Below, one piece after another: positions 25,457 through 33,668 of a DNA stretch of 64,000 bases. Every line of letters starts with the position of its first letter. Positions within the stretch are counted from its first letter, which is position 1. Below the pieces are notes generated by a model. It did no database searches, was not told the origin of the DNA, and saw only the letters and a program-made list of their open reading frames with translations. This DNA comes from Streptomyces sp. NBC_01276 (lineage in GTDB: Bacteria > Actinomycetota > Actinomycetes > Streptomycetales > Streptomycetaceae). Where the stretch lies: contig NZ_CP108442.1 of assembly GCF_041435355.1 (NCBI RefSeq), forward strand, positions 868,001-932,000, in the 5' to 3' direction. The translations under genes and the position numbers were made by a program.

Positions 25457-27064
25457 CTATCTGTGCAGGCGGATGCTGGTCGGTACGACCTGGCCGCCGG
25501 GTGCGACGGCGAAGGTCGTCCGGTAGCCGTACACCGTGCTCGTGCCGTCGGCGACGGGCAGCGCGTCGGCCGAGCGGAACAGCGCCGCGGCGGCCCTGTT
25601 CCAGTCCGCGCAGCTGGCCGTGCCCGGCGCGCGCAGCGCGAGGGCGACGAAGCGGTCGTAGGTGCGGTTGACGACGTGTGCGAAGTTCAGTCCCTGCGAG
25701 GGCGGCGGACCGGAGAAGTACGGGACGAGTTGCGCGGGCAGCGGCGGACCCGGCGAGCTGCCGACCACGACGTCGAAGTCCCCGCTCTGGTACATGGCCT
25801 GTACCACCGCGTTGCGGCTCTCGCTGACGAGGTCGACGTCCGCGCCCAGCGCCTCCCAGGTGGCGGCCATCAGTTCGGCGACCGACGGAAGGGTGGAGCC
25901 GAAGTCGGCGCTGCTGAGCAGCCGCAGCCGTAGCGGCCGGCCCTGTTTGACCAGCCTGCCCCGTGCGTTCTTCGTCCAGCCCGCGGTGCCCAGGGCTTCC
26001 ACGGCACTGTGTGGAGGCAGGTTCCGGGCGGCCACGTCGGTGTGGCAGACGGAGCCCGCGGCGGTCAGATGACTCGCGGGCGTTCCGTCGCCGCCGATCG
26101 CCACATTGGCGAGGCCCTTGCGGTCCAGGGCTCCCACCAGTGCCTGACGCAGCACGGGATCGCTCAAGGGGCGGCCGGACCGTTCGTTGAAGAAGGTCAG
26201 CCCCACCACGGTCGGCACCTGCGCGGTGGCCAGGCCGTGGCCGGTCAGCCGCGCGCGGTCCGGGCCGGTCACCGTCGCGATGTTGACGCCGCCCGTGAGC
26301 AGCAGATTGGCCACCGTGGATTCCTGCGGCACCACCGACACCACGATCCGCTCAGGCTGGCCCGCAACCGCGTTCGTCGCTCCGCCCGGTCCCCACGCAT
26401 ACCCCTTGCGCCGGGTGAAGAGGTACGGGCCACCCGAGGAATAGCCGCTCAGCATGTACGGCCCGGTGCCCTGCGTGCTCCTGTCCAGCGCGCCGGGATC
26501 CGCCAGCCCGGCGGGGCAGACGACGGGCAGCATTCCGATCGTCCGCACGACGAAGCTGTAGGGCGACGCCATCCGCAACGACACCGTCCGGGCCGCGTCG
26601 TCGGCCGACACCGTGAACGGCACACCGGGCAGTGCCGCCCGGGCGCCGACGAGCCGGTTACGGGGATCGCTCGCATAGCTCAGTGACCGGGCCACCCCGG
26701 AAGCCGTGAGGATCGTCCCGTCGGAGCAGGTCACACCCCTGCGCAGGGTGAAACTCGCCGAAGTGGCTCCGGCCCGCCACTTCTCGGCGAGGCCCGACAC
26801 CACCTGCCCGTCCGGCGCCATGGTGACCAACGAGTCGTAGGCATAAGGAGCCAGGGCAGAGCCGAACTGCGAGTACGGGTGGAAACTCGGAGTCTCGGAT
26901 GCGGTGGCGATCGTGACGGTTCCCCCCACGACGACAGGGGTGCGGGTCGATGACACGTCGCCACCACCGCAACCGGCCAGCACTGCTGACGCGACGGCTG
27001 CGGACGCCACCGCGGCCGACCGGGCCCTGGGAAACGACACGGTTCGGCGGTGCATGGCGTTCAT
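25457..27064 (-). CDS. Oligopeptide-type extracellular solute-binding lipoprotein (SBP_bac_5)
   Basis: 535 residues from the ATG at 27064 (MNAMHRRTVSF); a second ATG three codons on is also possible. A basic n-region and hydrophobic stretch lead to the lipobox VLAGC with the acylated Cys at about 32. The mature part has the family-5 pattern SFHPYSQFG, PYAYDSLVT, LAEKWRAG, FTLRRGVTCSDGT and a C-terminal RLHR end. It is the first gene of the importer operon and should capture a peptide or opine-like ligand at the cell surface. Bases upstream of 27064 show no Shine-Dalgarno sequence, so translation may start close to the 5' end of the mRNA. Confidence 0.9.
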   Translation of the reverse strand: MNAMHRRTVSFPRARSAAVASAAVASAVLAGCGGGDVSSTRTPVVVGGTVTIATASETPSFHPYSQFGSALAPYAYDSLVTMAPDGQVVSGLAEKWRAGATSASFTLRRGVTCSDGTILTASGVARSLSYASDPRNRLVGARAALPGVPFTVSADDAARTVSLRMASPYSFVVRTIGMLPVVCPAGLADPGALDRSTQGTGPYMLSGYSSGGPYLFTRRKGYAWGPGGATNAVAGQPERIVVSVVPQESTVANLLLTGGVNIATVTGPDRARLTGHGLATAQVPTVVGLTFFNERSGRPLSDPVLRQALVGALDRKGLANVAIGGDGTPASHLTAAGSVCHTDVAARNLPPHSAVEALGTAGWTKNARGRLVKQGRPLRLRLLSSADFGSTLPSVAELMAATWEALGADVDLVSESRNAVVQAMYQSGDFDVVVGSSPGPPLPAQLVPYFSGPPPSQGLNFAHVVNRTYDRFVALALRAPGTASCADWNRAAAALFRSADALPVADGTSTVYGYRTTFAVAPGGQVVPTSIRLHR

Positions 27065-27210
27065 CGTGCCATCGGGATCGACGGCGTCGGACCGCCTTTT
27101 CCCGGCCGGACACGAACGGGGCGGACGAATTCCCCCGTCCGAGTGAGACCCCCGAATCCCGGTTGATCTCCGTGCCCGATGTGGCGTCACCCGGCGCGCA
27201 CACTGGCACC

Positions 27211-28971
27211 ATGGTGAACCATTCATCGGACCTCCCGGACGGCTCGGCAGCGCAGGAGGTCGACCGGCTCGCGACCTCGTACTGGGACTTCCTGCTCACA
27301 CGTGAGCCGTCGTTGCGGACCCGCCGCGGGCTGCCGGTCGAGTCGCTGCCGGGGGTGTCCGCCGCGGAGGCCGACGAGCGCGCCGGGTTCGCGGCAGGGG
27401 TGCTGGACCGGCTGGACACGCTGCGGCCCGCGGTGCTGCCCGGTCCCTCCGCCGACACCGCGGGCTTCCTCCGGGCGCTGGCCGAACAGGAAGCGGAGGC
27501 GGGACGGTTCCACTGGCTCACGCCCACCGCCACGCCGTACCAGCTCTTCAGCCTCCAGCAGTACGGTGACACGGTCTTCCGCCCGTACCGCTTCGAGGAC
27601 CGGGCCGACGCGGACCGGTATGTGTCCCTCGTACGGGACCTGGCCCGCTGCGTCGCGACGGTCGGTGACAAGGCCGCCGGGCAGGCGGCACGGGGCTTTC
27701 GCATCCCGGCCCCGGCGCTGGCCGGGGTCCGCACCACCCTCACCCGGCTGCGGGCGTCGGCGACGCGGTACGTCCGGGCGGACGCCGAGCGGCTCACCCG
27801 GCTCGACGCGGCGAGCCGGGGCCACCTGAACGACGCGGTGGCGGGGCTCGTGGCCGCCGAACTGGAGCCGGCGTTCGACTGCCTCCTCGCCCTCGTGGAC
27901 GACCCGGACTACCTCAGGGAGGCGCCGGAGACCGTCGGATGGGCCCACTACCCGGAAGGCGAAGCGGCGTACCGGGCATTCGTCAGGACGTACACATCCG
28001 GCGACACACCACCCGAACGCCTCCACGAACTCGGCCGGGAGCACTGCCGCGAACTCAGCGAGCGGATGCGGGAGATGCGAGCCACGCTCGGCTTCGCGGG
28101 GACGGAAGCGGAGTTCCACGAACGGCTCGCGAGCGAGCCCCGCCTGTACGCCGCCACCCCGGAGGAGGTCGAGGCCCGCTACCGCGGACACCTCGACGGC
28201 CTCACGCCGCTGCTGCCACGCTGGTTCACGGTCCTGCCCGATGCCCCGTACGGCGTGGCCCGCCTCGACCCGGCGCTGGAGGCGTCGATGACGTTCGGCT
28301 ACTACGACCCGCCGACCGCCACGCAACCGGTGGGCCGCTACCGCTACAACGCCTCGGACCTGGCACACCGGTCACTGCTCGGCGCGGCCGCGCTGATCTA
28401 CCACGAGCTCGCGCCCGGACACCACTTCCACCTCGCCCGTCAGACCGAGAACATCGCGCTGCCCGACCTGCGACGCGAACTGGTGGCCTTCGCCGGGTTC
28501 CAGGAGGGCTGGGCGGAGTACGCGGCAGGGCTCGCCTGGGAGATGGGGCTGTACGACGACCCGTGGGACGCGTACGGACGCCTGGCCCATGAACGGTTCA
28601 CCGCGCAGCGCCTCGTCGTCGACACCGGCCTCAACCTGGGGACCATGACGCTGGAGCAGGCGCGCACCTTCATGCGTGCCCACGCGGCGGCCGAGTCCGA
28701 GGAGCAGATCGCGACCGAGTTGCTGCGCTACGCGACCGATATGCCGGGACAGGCGCTGACGTACCGGGCGGGCCATGCGGAGTTCACGGCATTGCGGGCA
28801 GCGTGTGAACGCGGCTCCGACGCCGCGTTCGACGTGCGCGCCTTTCACGAGGCCGTGCTGGCCGGCGGCACGCTGCCGTTTCCCGCGCTGCGCCGACGGG
28901 TGGCGAGAGAACTGCACAGCGCATCCGGCCGTCAGCAGAGGTACACGTGGTCACCCGAAGAAGGCGGGTGA
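27211..28971 (+). CDS. DUF885 family metallopeptidase-like protein
   Basis: 586 residues from ATG 27211; the frame is open further upstream, but 27211 begins the DUF885-like part and avoids overlap with the divergent lipoprotein gene. The HExxPGHH motif (YHELAPGHHFH, about residues 395-405), which occurs in this family and suggests zinc binding, is intact, and FQEGWAEYAAGLAWEMG with a downstream Glu matches the third-ligand region. There is no signal peptide, so it is probably cytoplasmic. It diverges from the peptide importer across about 146 bases. Hydrolysis of imported or self-made peptides is a reasonable inference; substrates of DUF885 proteins are mostly unknown. Confidence 0.85.
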   Translation: MVNHSSDLPDGSAAQEVDRLATSYWDFLLTREPSLRTRRGLPVESLPGVSAAEADERAGFAAGVLDRLDTLRPAVLPGPSADTAGFLRALAEQEAEAGRFHWLTPTATPYQLFSLQQYGDTVFRPYRFEDRADADRYVSLVRDLARCVATVGDKAAGQAARGFRIPAPALAGVRTTLTRLRASATRYVRADAERLTRLDAASRGHLNDAVAGLVAAELEPAFDCLLALVDDPDYLREAPETVGWAHYPEGEAAYRAFVRTYTSGDTPPERLHELGREHCRELSERMREMRATLGFAGTEAEFHERLASEPRLYAATPEEVEARYRGHLDGLTPLLPRWFTVLPDAPYGVARLDPALEASMTFGYYDPPTATQPVGRYRYNASDLAHRSLLGAAALIYHELAPGHHFHLARQTENIALPDLRRELVAFAGFQEGWAEYAAGLAWEMGLYDDPWDAYGRLAHERFTAQRLVVDTGLNLGTMTLEQARTFMRAHAAAESEEQIATELLRYATDMPGQALTYRAGHAEFTALRAACERGSDAAFDVRAFHEAVLAGGTLPFPALRRRVARELHSASGRQQRYTWSPEEGG

Positions 28972-29205
28972 CGTCGGGTTCCGGCCGTCGAATGGTCTGA
29001 ACAGGCCGTTATGGGCAGGCCGTTCTACTCGAATGAGTGAAGGCCACGGCGGAACCGGTAGCCGTGCATTCACCCTGGATACTCTCTGTAATGAGGGGTG
29101 CGGGTTCGATGATGCGGAATCCATGCATCTCATCGCACTTTCCCTGTTCACCTCCAACTGCCTTTCCGCCATCGTTTTCTCGGCAGAAGAGAAGGATGCC
29201 CTGCC
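28972..29205. other. Gene-poor leader of the first DUF5132 gene
   Basis: 234 bases of lower GC than the surroundings. It contains GAATGAGTGAAGGC (29031), which resembles GAATGAATGAAAGGC (32159) at a similar place upstream of the second DUF5132 gene, so a shared promoter or regulatory element is possible. A 61-codon frame from 29033 overlaps the DUF5132 start but has atypical codon use (see rejected items). Confidence 0.4.
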
Positions 29206-29598
29206 ATGCTGCCTGTAGTACCTCCTTTCCTGATCGGCCTGATCGCCGCGCCCCTGCTCAAAAGGCTGGGTAAACCCCTCATGCGAGGGATCGTCAAAAC
29301 GTCGGTGGGCCTGGGAATCGAAGTCAAGAGGGCCGTCCACGAAGCCGGCGAGGGAATCCAGGATCTCGCGGCCGAGGCGACCGCCGAAGTGCTTGCCGTC
29401 CAGATGGCGCACGGAGCCGAGCACGGCACCGACACCAGCGCCCCGCAGGGCGGTATCGCGGGCCGGGCCGAGGCGGGCACCGGGTCGGCGCCCCCGGCCG
29501 CGGCGGCCGCAGCGGCCCACGCGGCGCAGGCCGGCAGCGAGAGCAAGGCCGCCGGCAAGGTCCGCAGCGCCGGTTCGACCGCCGCCAAGGTGCACTGA
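29206..29598 (+). CDS. DUF5132 family protein, copy 1
   Basis: 130 residues. The first 65 form the DUF5132 core: a short hydrophobic segment (PPFLIGLIAAPLLKRLGKPLMRG), a Lys/Gly stretch, then an amphipathic helix ending EAGEGIQDLAAEATAEVL. Residues 70-130 are a low-complexity Ala/Gly/Ser tail. The function of the family is unknown; the short hydrophobic helix suggests membrane association. GAGAAGGA precedes the ATG. A paralogue at 32312 shares the first 60 residues almost entirely (MLPxVPPFLIGLIAAPLxKR) but lacks the Ala-rich tail. The next gene is 153 bases away. Confidence 0.75.
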   Translation: MLPVVPPFLIGLIAAPLLKRLGKPLMRGIVKTSVGLGIEVKRAVHEAGEGIQDLAAEATAEVLAVQMAHGAEHGTDTSAPQGGIAGRAEAGTGSAPPAAAAAAAHAAQAGSESKAAGKVRSAGSTAAKVH

Positions 29599-29751
29599 GT
29601 CGCCATTCCCGGCACGCCGGATGTCACGGTCCGCCGCGACATGAGTGTTCTCCGCGTGGCGTCGGCTGCTCTGCGGGCATCTCCACGCCGCCTTTCGTCT
29701 GCGCACGCCGTTCGGCGGCGTGGAAAGCATGGCTGGAGAAGAAGGACCCTG

Positions 29752-29958
29752 ATGGAGGCTGGTCAGATGTCTGCGACCGGAACACCCCTGTATTCCGCCG
29801 AACTCATCCAGGAAGGCAGCGACTGCACACTCGTCGTGACCGATCGCCTGGGTCACACCGCGCAGACCGCATATGTGTCCAGAAGAGTGGTGGAGCAGCG
29901 TCCCACTTTCCTCTCCAAGTTCAACTCCTCACAGCTGGGTGGTCTCCGGCGGCCATGA
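29752..29958 (+). CDS. Small protein, family A (68 aa), coupled to thioesterase II
   Basis: 68 residues and paralogous to the protein at 19794. The ATG is chosen because GAAGGACCCTG precedes it exactly as GAAGGACCACTG precedes the paralogue's GTG; an ATG five codons later is the alternative. The core is LYSAELIQEGSDCTLVVTD, then RRVVEQRPTFLSKFNSSQLGG. There is no signal peptide or membrane segment. Its stop overlaps the thioesterase start (ATGA), so the two are probably translationally coupled and made together. The function is unknown. Occurrence of both family members next to NRPS-associated genes suggests a role in the assembly line or in handling its product. Confidence 0.78.
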   Translation: MEAGQMSATGTPLYSAELIQEGSDCTLVVTDRLGHTAQTAYVSRRVVEQRPTFLSKFNSSQLGGLRRP

Positions 29959-30722
29959 CGACATACGACGCCAAGAAGTGGTTCCGTGTCCACCGGCGCG
30001 TGGCGGACCCCAGGCTCCGACTGGTGTGCTTACCGCACGCCGGCGGCACGGCACAGCTGTTCCACGGCTGGCCCGCGCTGCTGCCGGAGGACGTCGAGGT
30101 GCTCGCCGTGCGGTACCCCGGCCGCCAGGACCGGCTCGCGGAAGCCTGCATCGACGACATGGCCACCCTGGCCGACGCGATCGAGGACGCGCTGCGGCCC
30201 TGGCTCGACCGGCCGCTGGCGCTCTTCGGGCACAGCATGGGCGCCTGCGTCGCCTACGAGCTGGCCCTGCGGCTGGAAGCCCGAGGCCTCGTCCCCGAGC
30301 ACCTGCTGGTCTCCGCGCACGAGGCCCCCCAGCGGGCCGAACGCACCGCACTGCACAGTGCCGACGACGAGACCCTGATCACCCGCGTCCGGCACCTCGG
30401 TGACCTGCACTCCGAGGTCTACGACATCCCGGAGCTGCGTGACCTGCTGCTGCCCGCCCTCCGGGCGGACTACCGGCTCATCGAGGGCTACCACCTCCCG
30501 CATCCGACTCCGGTCAAGGCACCGATCACCGCGTACATCGGTCAGGACGATCCGAGTTGCGTGCTCGACCGGGTCCTCGCCTGGTCCGACCTCGCCGCCC
30601 CAGGTTTCTTTGAGCTGCGCTCGTTCCCCGGGGACCACTTCTATCTCGTGCCCCGGGAGACCGAAGTGGTCGCGGACGTGGCAGCACGCCTCGCGCGCGC
30701 GTACGGCGCGGGCCAGGCCTGA
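29955..30722 (+). CDS. Type II thioesterase (NRPS editing)
   Basis: 255 residues of the alpha/beta hydrolase type II thioesterase family: LVCLPHAGGTAQLFHGWP near residue 22, nucleophile elbow GHSMG with Ser at about 94, MATLADAIEDAL, and the catalytic His in FPGDHFYL near the C-terminus. Such enzymes free stalled or mis-primed carrier proteins of NRPS and PKS lines. The ATG overlaps the stop of the family A small protein. It is the free-standing companion of the NRPS at 1-17511 and supports placing 17-32 kb in the same cluster. Confidence 0.94.
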   Translation: MTTYDAKKWFRVHRRVADPRLRLVCLPHAGGTAQLFHGWPALLPEDVEVLAVRYPGRQDRLAEACIDDMATLADAIEDALRPWLDRPLALFGHSMGACVAYELALRLEARGLVPEHLLVSAHEAPQRAERTALHSADDETLITRVRHLGDLHSEVYDIPELRDLLLPALRADYRLIEGYHLPHPTPVKAPITAYIGQDDPSCVLDRVLAWSDLAAPGFFELRSFPGDHFYLVPRETEVVADVAARLARAYGAGQA

Positions 30723-30972
30723 CGGTGGTACGCCCGTATCGGGAACCTGGACGGCCACGGCACACACACGGCAAGGGCCGGACGCCGTGTGGGGCGGTAC
30801 CCGGCCATGCTTGCACCCCGGGCCCTGGCGGCTGCCGTACCGCTGTGGCGGAAGGCGGGGCCCGGCATCGCGCATGGCGCCCGCGGGGTTTTCAGGGGAC
30901 GATGCTTGTGCCGGGCGCTGAGACGCGCGATGTCCCTGGCAGCGTCCACGAAGGCTGGGACGGTGAAGAAAC
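30723..30972. other. Intergenic region with hairpin
   Basis: 250 bases between the thioesterase II and hydrolase genes. GCGGTAC (30794-30800) and GTACCGC (30837-30843) form the ends of a long imperfect stem that could act as a terminator. No gene is supported here. Confidence 0.35.
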
Positions 30973-32115
30973 ATGCGACCGGGCACACATGTCACCGACG
31001 CGATACTCCGGCTGCTCAGCCGAGACTGGGCCGGGCTGGGCATCGCCCTGCTGCCGGCGGCCGCGGGCGCATGGTGCGTCACCCTGGGAACCGGCTGGCG
31101 GGTTCTCGGCGGTGTGCTCTGCGCCGTGGCCCTCGCGCTCGGTCTCGGGTCTCTCCGCCATCTGGTGCATGTGGCCCGGGTGCGGGTGAGGTATCCGCCA
31201 CCCGGGCGAATGATCGACGTGGGCGGCTACCGCATGCACGTCCTCGCCGAGGGGGATGCCGGACCGAAGCCCACCGTGGTCTGGATGCCGGGCGGCCATG
31301 CCGGTGGCTACGCCATGTACCGGCTGCACACGCTGACACGGGAACGGACGCGTTCGGTCCTGGTGGACCGTCCGGGCTCCGGCTGGAGCGACCCGGGCCC
31401 GTTCCCCCGCACGACGGCAGCCGAAGCCGTCGAACTGCTCACGGCGCTGGAGCAGGCCGGCGAGAGGGGACCCTACATTTTCGTGGGGCACTCCTTCGGG
31501 GGACTGCTCATGGCCAACGCCGCCAGGCGTCGTCCCGACCTGGTGGCCGGTCTGGTGCTGCTCGATCCCACTCCGCCCGATGCCGTCGCCTTCGGCCCTT
31601 CACTTGCGACCCTGCGGCATGCCGCGAGGGACCAGACCGCCCTCGCGCTGCGCCACCTCTTCGGCCTCCACGCCCTCGCGCCCAAGAACGAAACGCACTC
31701 TCCCGAGGACCCGGCGCGGGTTCTCGCCATGGTCGAGACCAGGACCAAGGCGAACTGCGCCGCGGCATCGATCCTGCGAGAGCTGTCACCAGGTGGCATC
31801 ACCCGAGTCGGCTGGCAGACGGTCGTACACGACGGCGAGCTCAGCCCGCTCCCCCTCCTCCTCGTGGCGCCACGCGACCTGACGGGCGGTGACAAGATCT
31901 TCGACACGGTCGACGATCCGGAGGAGAGCGCCCGAGTACGGCACTTCTTCCTCACCGTGAGAGAACGCTTTCTCTCAGCATCAAGCACTGCCCGGAGGGT
32001 CTACACCCCGGAGGGAACCGGCCACGATTTTCCGGACCACGTACCCGAATTCGTTGTGCAGGTGGTGGGCTCACTGCTGGACGAACACGCGCCGGGCGCA
32101 CCGGACCCGCTGTGA
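30973..32115 (+). CDS. Membrane-anchored alpha/beta hydrolase
   Basis: 380 residues. Residues about 20-62 are hydrophobic and probably form two membrane helices or a hairpin. The alpha/beta hydrolase domain follows, with GGHAGGYAMYRLH as oxyanion region, RPGSGWSDPGP, nucleophile elbow GHSFG with Ser at about 174, and catalytic His in GTGHDFPDH near residue 350. The anchor suggests the active site lies outside or at the membrane. Esterase, lipase or epoxide-hydrolase-type activity is possible; the substrate is unknown. It lies between the two DUF5132 genes, so it may belong to the NRPS cluster as an export- or resistance-related hydrolase. Confidence 0.8.
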   Translation: MRPGTHVTDAILRLLSRDWAGLGIALLPAAAGAWCVTLGTGWRVLGGVLCAVALALGLGSLRHLVHVARVRVRYPPPGRMIDVGGYRMHVLAEGDAGPKPTVVWMPGGHAGGYAMYRLHTLTRERTRSVLVDRPGSGWSDPGPFPRTTAAEAVELLTALEQAGERGPYIFVGHSFGGLLMANAARRRPDLVAGLVLLDPTPPDAVAFGPSLATLRHAARDQTALALRHLFGLHALAPKNETHSPEDPARVLAMVETRTKANCAAASILRELSPGGITRVGWQTVVHDGELSPLPLLLVAPRDLTGGDKIFDTVDDPEESARVRHFFLTVRERFLSASSTARRVYTPEGTGHDFPDHVPEFVVQVVGSLLDEHAPGAPDPL

Positions 32116-32311
32116 TCCCCTTCCGCAGCCGTGGATCTGCTCCGGCGGGCCTCCGCCCGAATGAATGAAAGGCGTCGGCCTCCTCGGGCATATCGGCCGA
32201 GGTCCGACTACAGTGCTTTCGGTGGGGTGAAATTCAGGCCCAGCGCCACCGGCCGGTGGTATTGGCACACGCGGCGGCAGCCGTGCTGTGTAAACAAGAG
32301 AGGCTTCGCAC

Positions 32312-32572
32312 ATGCTCCCTGCAGTTCCTCCCTTCCTCATTGGCCTGATCGCTGCCCCTCTGGTCAAGAGAGTGGCGAAACCGCTGGTGCGGGGCATCAT
32401 CAAGACGTCGGTCGGCCTGACCATCGAAGTCAGGCGCGCAGCCATCGAGGCGGGCGACGAGATCCAGGACCTCACCCGTGAAGTGGCTGCCGAGAAACTG
32501 GCGAGTTCGGCTCGCGTGCGTCGTGCGAAAGACAACGGCGAGGTAACGACGCAGGGGGTCATGGCCGGCTGA
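32312..32572 (+). CDS. DUF5132 family protein, copy 2
   Basis: 86 residues, starting at ATG with AGAGAGG upstream. The first 60 residues match the protein at 29206: PPFLIGLIAAPLVKRVAKPLVRGIIKTSVGLTIEVRRAAIEAGDEIQDL. The tail is short and charged rather than Ala-rich. The two copies flank the family A gene, thioesterase II and hydrolase. No biochemical role is known; a membrane-bound scaffold or stress-related protein are both guesses. A terminator follows at about 32731. Confidence 0.75.
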   Translation: MLPAVPPFLIGLIAAPLVKRVAKPLVRGIIKTSVGLTIEVRRAAIEAGDEIQDLTREVAAEKLASSARVRRAKDNGEVTTQGVMAG

Positions 32573-32730
32573 GAACTGGTGGTCCTCGAACAGCCGGGTA
32601 CGGGCCGCCCTGGTATTTCCGTGAGACTCGAAGTGACCGACCCAAGAACTCGGCCACAGGATTCCGTGCACAGGCGGATGCGCGACGAACGCAGCTTTCG
32701 CACCGCGCGGCTCGGGGCCAGGGTCACCTC

Positions 32731-32779
32731 GGCAGCGACGGCTGAGTTTCAGTCAGCCGTCGTGCCTCTTTGATCTTTT
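32731..32779 (+). terminator. Terminator, right edge of the NRPS-associated region
   Basis: GGCAGCGACGGCTGA (32731-32745) pairs with TCAGCCGTCGTGCC (32753-32766) with a single bulged base, followed by a T-rich tract ending CTTTGATCTTTT. It is the only stem with a clear T-tract in this part and ends transcription from the second DUF5132 gene. The rest of 32573-32877 shows nothing else convincing. Confidence 0.75.
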
Positions 32780-32877
32780 CGTTTCTCAATGGAACACACC
32801 CGCCATCAGCTCGACTTCTCGCGAGGACCTTCCCGAGTTCAGTCAATGTCTCTCCGTCGAGCAACGGAGGATTTGTC

Positions 32878-33668
32878 TCAAGCAAGCCCTCGTGCCCGCC
32901 GCCCGCGCAATACCCAGGCCCCGAGACCTTCTACGTAACCATCGGGGCTGGCGCTACGCGATCCGCGCACGGGAGTCCCCTGTCCGGATTCCCGTCTCGC
33001 CCGCTCCTGACGCATCACCAGGCCGCCGTCGACCGTGAGCACCTGGCCCGTGAGGGCGGCGGCGTCCTCGCCGACGAGCATCGCCACCACAGCTGCGGTG
33101 TCGTCGGGGGTGAGCGGCCGGGGCAGCGCCTGGCGCGCCGCGATCTCCTCGAACTCCTCCGCCGGCACGAGGCCGGTAGCCGGAGTGCGGGTCAGCCCCG
33201 GGGCCACGGCCGTGACTGCGATCCCGTGGCCGCCGAGCCCGACGGCGAGGGCGTGGGTCATGCCGATCAACGCCCCTTTGGACGCCACGTACGCGAGCAT
33301 GTGCGGGCCCGGGGGACGCCAGAACGTGTTGGACACGATGAAGACCACCCTGCCGAAGCCCCGCTCACGCATCCCCGGCGCGAACGCCTGGGTGAGCAGC
33401 AGCGCCGACTCGACGTTCACTGCCTGGACCTGACACCACAGGCCGAGTTCGAAGTCCTCGAACGGCCCGAAGGCGACCATGGCAGCCGATGGACCAGAAC
33501 ATCGCACCTGCCGTAGCGGTCCAACACCAGTTGCGCGGCCCGGCGCACATCGGCCGGATCACCCAGATCGACCGGGTCGTCGCCCGTGCGGTCGACCGCG
33601 CGGGCGATCGCACCAGCGCCGCCGGTCACGACCGCGACCCGCCGGCTCCCAACCGTCTCAGTGGACAC
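32878..33668 (-). pseudogene. Short-chain dehydrogenase/reductase (SDR), disrupted
   Basis: The N-terminal piece (from 33668) reads VAVVTGGAGAIARAVDRTGDDPVDLGDPADVRR and ends CDVLVH; the C-terminal piece in another frame continues AMVAFGPFEDFELGLWCQVQAVNVESALLLTQ, then Ser near FIVSN, YVASK and TGQVLTVDGG. One base is missing near 33488 (VLVH to AAM), and about 18-20 codons of the first beta-alpha unit after GGAGAI also appear deleted. Both defects destroy the NAD(P)-binding fold. It was probably an intact SDR of the classical Ser-Tyr-Lys type. Confidence 0.85.

Noticed and set aside
26950..27210. 87-codon extension at the start of the DUF885 gene
   Set aside because: It overlaps the start of the divergent lipoprotein gene and its translation is Arg/Pro-rich without family similarity.
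29033..29218. 61-codon plus-strand frame rich in Ser, Thr and Cys, ending at the DUF5132 start, which looked like a possible ribosomal peptide precursor
   Set aside because: Third-position GC is low and codon use is unlike neighbouring genes, no ribosome binding site precedes 29033, no modification enzyme of the lanthipeptide or lasso type is nearby, and it overlaps the DUF5132 start. More likely an untranslated leader.
32579..32773. 64-codon plus-strand frame after the second DUF5132 gene
   Set aside because: It has no ribosome binding site, random composition, and contains the terminator stem at 32731.
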